Positions 59,875-64,000 of a stretch of 64,000 nt of DNA are shown here, one piece after another. This DNA comes from Prevotella sp. UBA2809 (GTDB lineage: Bacteria > Bacteroidota > Bacteroidia > Bacteroidales > Bacteroidaceae), in contig DEHD01000042.1 in NCBI GenBank assembly GCA_002351725.1, positions 18,481-82,480 on the forward strand, given 5' to 3'. The first letter of the stretch is position 1. Every line of letters starts with the position of its first letter. Both the position numbers and the translations under genes were made by a program. The notes under the pieces are model-generated. The model worked only from the letters and a program-made list of their open reading frames with translations. It was not told where the DNA came from and did no database searches.

Positions 59875-61659
59875 ATGAACCGATTTTATTATCTATTGCT
59901 ATTAGCCGTTTTCAGCCTTGTTAGTCCCGCCGTTCAGGCCGCAGGAGCAGGCACCGATTACTTGACCAAGCTTCAGGCTGAGATGTTGCGACTCATCAGC
60001 ACTCCCGAGCGCGACAAGTTCCTCGAGGTAACCGAGATTATCAAGAGCGAGAGCCAGAAGCAGGGCAACGAGCGATTATTCTATATCGCTTGGGGCCATC
60101 AGAGTACTTACGAGGCCACCCATCAGGACTATGTCAAGGCCGAGGAGATAGCCAATCGCATAGCCGACTATGCCCAAGCCCAGAGCAGCCTTTGGGGCAA
60201 CTATATCGCCCTGCACACCAAGGCCGTCAACGCCCTCCAGAAGCAAGACTATCAGGAGGCCGAGCAGACGTTCATAAAGGCAGTTGATTTCCGTCATAAA
60301 TACTTTCCTGGCGAGAGTGCTGGCGACGATCTGCAGGAACTCATGAAGATAGCCAACCACCGCAAGGATCAGAAGGCCGGACTAATGTATGCCCATAAGA
60401 TTCTGGCTGAGCCTAATGTGGCGCCCATCCACAAGGGTAGGGCACTGTTCCGCCTCAGCCAGTTCGCATTCAATAAGAACAATAAGGAGCTCTACGATAG
60501 CATCTACAATGCGCTTATGGAGCTTAAGAAGACCGACGGCATCGGCACCATCGAGCCCGTTGTCGAGGTTAACTATAACATTCTCAATAAGAACTACGAT
60601 GAGGCTCTGCGCCTCTGTAAAGACCTTGCCCCCGAGAGCCGTGCCGAGCGTATGGCCGTTATCTATCACCGCATGGGCGACGATACCAAGGCCTTCGAGT
60701 ATATGGCTAAGTTCAAGAAGATAAACGACTCCATCGTGCTTGTATCCCACGGCAATGTGGTAAACAGCTGCTATGTCCAGATGAACAACGAGCGCATGAA
60801 GCTCGAGCAGAAGATGCTTGAGGAAGAGAACTCCAGTCTTAAGCACATCATCCTTTATATTATAATAGGAGTAATAGTTCTGGCTCTGGCCGTGGCCGTG
60901 TTTGTTCACCGCCAGCGCATCAAGCTGCTTGAGCACGAGAATGCCAAGCTCGACAAGGCCCGCAAGCAGGCCGAGAAAGCCTTCGACATGAAGAACGAGT
61001 TCATCACCCATATCACCAACGAGTTGCGTGCGCCGCTCAATCCTATCCAGGGCTTCAGCGATATCCTCGGCACCAAGGAGTACGAGCTTCAGGCCGACGA
61101 GCGCGAGCAGCTAAGCAGTCTTATCAAGAGCAGCTCTAAGTCCATCACCAAGCTCATCGATGAGCTTGCCGAGCTTTCACTCTACGAGAGTAAGAAGTCG
61201 CTACCCATCAACTACACCCTCTCGCCCAACCACATCTGCCGCCACATGGTCGACTCTTTCCGTCCGCAATGCAAGGAAGGTGTGCGCATGTTCTTCGAGA
61301 CCGATCTGTCCGACGCCTATGTGGTTGAAACCAATCAGGAGGCCCTTGAGACGCTATTGGGCCATCTGCTCGAAAACGCCATCCAGTACACCGATAAGGG
61401 CGTCATCACCGTGGCCTGCACCGAGTATAATGATATGGTTCGCACCAGCGTCACCGATACCGGTCGTGGCATAGCCCCCGAGCGTCGCGAACATATCTTC
61501 GACACCTTCCGCGAGATGGGCGACAATGTAAAGCTCGTAGGTCTCGGCCTCTCTGTCTGCAAGGTCATCGCCAAGCTCCTTGGCGGCGATATCTGGTACG
61601 ACCCCGACTATCAAGAGGGCACCCGCTTCGTCTTCGAAATCCCCATAAAGAAACAATAA
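59875..61659 (+). CDS. TPR-histidine kinase-like protein lacking the phospho-accepting His
   Basis: A 594-residue protein: signal peptide (MNRFYYLLLLAVFSL to VQA), extracytoplasmic TPR-like region (30-320), TM (IILYIIIGVIVLALAVAVFV), coiled-coil, HisKA-like domain and HATPase. In the H-box FITHITNELRAPLN the position normally His is Asn382 (FxxxxSHExRTPL pattern). The ATPase part is intact: LLENAIQYTDKG, DTGRGIAPERREHIF, GLGLSVCKV and EGTRFVFEI. It may be a pseudokinase or may phosphorylate in trans. The gene starts 121 bp from the solute-binding sensor gene, divergently, and is followed by the intact histidine kinase gene. Confidence 0.82.
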   Translation: MNRFYYLLLLAVFSLVSPAVQAAGAGTDYLTKLQAEMLRLISTPERDKFLEVTEIIKSESQKQGNERLFYIAWGHQSTYEATHQDYVKAEEIANRIADYAQAQSSLWGNYIALHTKAVNALQKQDYQEAEQTFIKAVDFRHKYFPGESAGDDLQELMKIANHRKDQKAGLMYAHKILAEPNVAPIHKGRALFRLSQFAFNKNNKELYDSIYNALMELKKTDGIGTIEPVVEVNYNILNKNYDEALRLCKDLAPESRAERMAVIYHRMGDDTKAFEYMAKFKKINDSIVLVSHGNVVNSCYVQMNNERMKLEQKMLEEENSSLKHIILYIIIGVIVLALAVAVFVHRQRIKLLEHENAKLDKARKQAEKAFDMKNEFITHITNELRAPLNPIQGFSDILGTKEYELQADEREQLSSLIKSSSKSITKLIDELAELSLYESKKSLPINYTLSPNHICRHMVDSFRPQCKEGVRMFFETDLSDAYVVETNQEALETLLGHLLENAIQYTDKGVITVACTEYNDMVRTSVTDTGRGIAPERREHIFDTFREMGDNVKLVGLGLSVCKVIAKLLGGDIWYDPDYQEGTRFVFEIPIKKQ

Positions 61660-61712
61660 AAAAAATAATAGCCACCCCCTGCCTGTTGAGGCCCGCTTTG
61701 GGATTTTTTGTA

Positions 61713-61720
61713 TATATTTG
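61713..61720 (+). promoter_or_regulatory. -7 box of the TPR lipoprotein histidine kinase gene
   Basis: TATATTTG, 43 bp before the start; the -33 element is uncertain. No clear terminator follows the upstream gene. Confidence 0.58.
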
Positions 61721-61763
61721 CAGCAGAATTAGCAATTTGACAATTTTTGGAACTATAAATGCA

Positions 61764-63749
61764 ATGAGAAAAAAACTATTAATACTGGCATTATCTATTA
61801 CCCTGATACCAATTTTGAATGGATGCAGTAAAGACGACGCCGACTTTAAGAAACGATGCGAAGAGGCAGAGCGAGTGGTTTACGAAGCCTATCTCGACAA
61901 GGACTACAAACGGATTCTGACGCTCACCGACAGCGTGAGAAAAGATGGTCTATTCTCTGAGGGTAAGGCCTGCTACTGGATGGGTTATGCCTACGACCGA
62001 CTGATGCGGAAACGCATGGCCGAACTGTATTGGAAGACGGGTATTGCGGCAGTTGAGAACTCGACCGATGACGAAGACGTGCGCGTGTATGCCGGCATCA
62101 CCAACCGACTGACGGGACTGCTGACCACATGGACCGAATATGAAGCCGCCCTGAAAGTGGCCATACCCGCTACCGAACGACTCAAAAGTCTGGGCCGCGA
62201 CACTACCAGCGAATATACCAATATGCTCATCTATATAGGTTGCTGCAGGAGCCGACTGGGATTGAGCGACAAGAATACTTTCAACAGTCTGGAAGAGGCC
62301 TATCGCACCCACCTCGACAACATCAAGCATCACCCTAATGCCATCAGCTATCGCGATGCCATCGTAGGTGTGATCAACATCTGTTACAACTATCTGGAAA
62401 TAGGCGATTATGAGAACGCGCGAGTATGGCTTGAGCGCATGAAGCAACTGATTGACGGCTATGAGAAGCAGGCCGACATGCGCCCCGACTATGCCGAAAA
62501 GCAGCAGGCGCGCTACGATATTTATATGGCCAGAGCCTTAGAGGGACTGGGGCGTAAGGACGAAGCCGCCGAGGCCTACAGGAAGTTCTGCGAGACCAGT
62601 TTCTTTAAAACGGCAGAAGGCAACATACTGGCCAGCGACTATCTGCGATTGGCTGGCCGATGGCAGGATGCTGCCGACAACTTCGGAAGCATGAACGAAA
62701 TGATGAAGGCCTACGGCACCAGCTATTCGCTGGAGAACATACAGAAAATGCTGCTCAAGAAATACGAAGTGAACATGAAGGCCGGTCGACTGGACACAGC
62801 CCGCGCCGTGAGCATCAGCATCACCGAGCAACTCGACTCGGCCATCACGCTTTCGCGCAGCGCCGAAGCTCGCGAAGAAGCTGCTGTACACCAGAAGGAA
62901 CTGGAGATGACCGCTGAGAACGAGCGATACATGCGCCAACAGCACATCACCCGACTCGCAATTATGGCGGCTGTCATCCTCCTGCTCTTCGTTTACATCG
63001 TGGTGCGCCATCGTGTGCAAGCCCGCCTGGCAAAAGCGCTGGAGCATGCCAAGGAGTCGGACCGCATGAAGACGGCATTTGTGCAGCACATCAGTCACGA
63101 GATACGCACACCACTGAACATCATTACGGGTTTTGCACAGGTGGTGAGCAATCCCGACTACGAGCTGAGTAAAGAAGACCGCAACCGCATCATGGCCGAC
63201 ATCAGTCATAACACCACGGAGATTACGAACTTTGTGAACGAGTTGCTGGAGCTGTCGGAGAGCGAGAGCCAAAGCGTTTACCAGTTGGACGACGACGTGG
63301 ATGTGCCTACCATCTGTCAGGAGGCCATAGAGGCCAGCGAGACCGCGAACCAAGGAAGGCTGGTGCTGAGTGTAAACAGCGAACTGCCCGAAGGCTACCG
63401 GCTGAAGAGTAACGCGGCGGCCATCCGCAAGATTCTGGACCGACTGATGAGCAACGCCCTGAAGTTTACCGTGAACGGCAGCGTTACCATCAGATTAAAA
63501 TCAGAAAAGGGACAACTGAAAATAGAAGTTGAAGATACGGGTAAAGGCATACCGCACGACCAGCAGGAGCGCGTGTTCGAGCGATTTTACAAGATTGACT
63601 CCTTTGTACAGGGCATGGGACTGGGACTTACGGTGGCGCGACGTTCGGCTCAGCTGCTGGGCGGCACGCTCACCATCGACCCAACCTACACCACAGGCTG
63701 CCGATTTGTGATAACACTGCCCGAGAACAAACATTCCAAATTATTATAA
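61764..63749 (+). CDS. TPR lipoprotein histidine kinase
   Basis: A 661-residue protein. It has a lipobox (ILNGCSK, Cys about 21), an extracytoplasmic TPR-like region (30-390), a TM (TRLAIMAAVILLLFVYIVV), a HisKA domain with His445 in HISHEIRTPLNIITGF, and an HATPase (IRKILDRLMSNALKFTVNG, EDTGKGIPHDQQERVFERF, GLGLTVARR). It lacks a receiver domain, and no response regulator is nearby. Its sensor part is clearly similar to that of the PP2C protein at 52.2-54.2 kb (EYTNxLI, YRDAxxGxINI, ARALEGLG, SLxNIQxxLLKKY). The start is MRKKLLILAL at 61764; the frame upstream crosses the promoter. It ends at a strong terminator. Confidence 0.88.
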   Translation: MRKKLLILALSITLIPILNGCSKDDADFKKRCEEAERVVYEAYLDKDYKRILTLTDSVRKDGLFSEGKACYWMGYAYDRLMRKRMAELYWKTGIAAVENSTDDEDVRVYAGITNRLTGLLTTWTEYEAALKVAIPATERLKSLGRDTTSEYTNMLIYIGCCRSRLGLSDKNTFNSLEEAYRTHLDNIKHHPNAISYRDAIVGVINICYNYLEIGDYENARVWLERMKQLIDGYEKQADMRPDYAEKQQARYDIYMARALEGLGRKDEAAEAYRKFCETSFFKTAEGNILASDYLRLAGRWQDAADNFGSMNEMMKAYGTSYSLENIQKMLLKKYEVNMKAGRLDTARAVSISITEQLDSAITLSRSAEAREEAAVHQKELEMTAENERYMRQQHITRLAIMAAVILLLFVYIVVRHRVQARLAKALEHAKESDRMKTAFVQHISHEIRTPLNIITGFAQVVSNPDYELSKEDRNRIMADISHNTTEITNFVNELLELSESESQSVYQLDDDVDVPTICQEAIEASETANQGRLVLSVNSELPEGYRLKSNAAAIRKILDRLMSNALKFTVNGSVTIRLKSEKGQLKIEVEDTGKGIPHDQQERVFERFYKIDSFVQGMGLGLTVARRSAQLLGGTLTIDPTYTTGCRFVITLPENKHSKLL

Positions 63750-63764
63750 TCAAAAAGATAGATA

Positions 63765-63790
63765 AGCCCCGCCGGTTGGCGGGGTTTTTA
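63765..63790. terminator. Bidirectional terminator at the end of the signalling island
   Basis: CCCCGCC (63767-63773) and GGCGGGG (63778-63784) enclose a GGTT loop, followed by a T-run. It lies between the histidine kinase and the convergent epimerase-like gene. Confidence 0.88.
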
Positions 63791-64000
63791 TTATCCTATT
63801 GTTATCGTATACTTACTCATGAACGATGCACCAGGCTGCAGATGATTCATCAGTGGCTTATCCTTAAACTCCCCTTTGAATCCTCGAGGATCGCCCAATC
63901 CGTACCAAGGCTCAATGCATACAAACGGCGCCTGCTTGTCATACGGACTCCAGAAGGCGCATACAGGGCACTTATAGTCCACTGTCACTGCAGGCTCCCC
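63791..64000 (-). CDS. Aldose 1-epimerase-like protein, C-terminal part (5' end outside window)
   Basis: The frame is open to the window edge, and the 3' end at 63791 is intact. The visible C-terminus includes FVCIEPWYGLGDPRG and PGASFMSKYTITIG, the pattern of LacX-like mutarotases, where the Glu in CIEPW is the catalytic base. No signal can be judged because the N-terminus is outside. Its function, conversion of sugar anomers, is inferred from the family. Confidence 0.75.
   Translation of the reverse strand, partial: GEPAVTVDYKCPVCAFWSPYDKQAPFVCIEPWYGLGDPRGFKGEFKDKPLMNHLQPGASFMSKYTITIG

Noticed and set aside
62538..63353. 271-codon open frame opposite the histidine kinase gene
   Set aside because: It lies wholly within a gene with clear HisKA and HATPase motifs and has no start signals.
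1..64000. Insertion sequences, prophage, CRISPR arrays, polysaccharide utilisation SusC/SusD pairs
   Set aside because: No transposase, integrase, repeat array or SusC/SusD-like gene was found, although glycosidases are present.

Overview
The window looks like chromosomal DNA of a Bacteroidales bacterium, most probably a Prevotellaceae member (a saccharolytic gut or rumen type). The grounds are: Bacteroidetes-type promoters (TAnnTTTG with an upstream TTTG/TTG about 20 bp away) before most transcription units; almost no Shine-Dalgarno sequences; a Nudix-type AraR arabinose regulator; a serine palmitoyltransferase for sphingolipids; an SSS sugar symporter; and many families typical of the phylum (DUF3160, DUF4421, DUF4468, DUF1460, secreted mutarotases). 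I saw no insertion sequence, prophage or CRISPR array.

Layout. 0-5 kb: 3' end of lpxK, purine nucleoside phosphorylase, thiL, tRNA-Phe, type II pantothenate kinase, an MFS carrier. 4.8-15.8 kb: a secreted mutarotase-like protein, a lactate permease, a leftward operon (FG-GAP-like protein, DUF3160 lipoprotein, CapA-like protein), a 1006-residue FAD/Fe-S oxidase of the D-lactate dehydrogenase type, and a secreted carboxylesterase. 16-19 kb: four exported proteins (two barrels, a phosphoesterase lipoprotein, a DUF4468-like protein). 19-32.3 kb: a secreted GH3 enzyme with PA14, a PaaI-type thioesterase and CDF transporter, then a seven-gene leftward arabinose operon (lipoprotein mutarotase, SSS symporter, AraR, AraD, AraA, FGGY kinase, secreted GH51 arabinofuranosidase). 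32.5-36.1 kb: a galactose operon (mutarotase, FHS permease, galactokinase). 36-42.7 kb: folC, grpE-dnaJ, an ABC-F ATPase, and hisB behind a membrane protein. 42.8-48.7 kb: an oxidoreductase with envelope proteins (DUF4421, DUF1460, YkvA), then divergent serine palmitoyltransferase and lipid kinase genes and a 58-residue Cys-rich membrane protein. 48.8-50.8 kb: tRNA-Cys and tRNA-Pro followed by a cluster of gene remnants. 51-52 kb: an EamA exporter.

52.2-63.7 kb is the most unusual part, a dense signalling island. It holds a lipoprotein TPR sensor with a PP2C/SpoIIE phosphatase; a Cache-HAMP-PP2C protein fused to an RsbW-like ATPase; a STAS anti-anti-sigma-like protein; two overlapping genes with solute-binding, TM and PAS-like parts but no enzymatic output; a TPR-histidine kinase whose phospho-accepting His is replaced by Asn; and a TPR lipoprotein histidine kinase with an intact H-box whose sensor resembles that of the first phosphatase. 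No response regulator or sigma factor is intact in the island. The window ends inside another mutarotase-like gene.

Functionally, the secreted GH51 and GH3 enzymes would release arabinose and xylose or glucose from plant polysaccharides. The arabinose operon imports and converts arabinose to xylulose 5-phosphate, and the galactose operon handles galactose. The signalling island probably links periplasmic sensing to a partner-switching and phosphorelay output encoded elsewhere.
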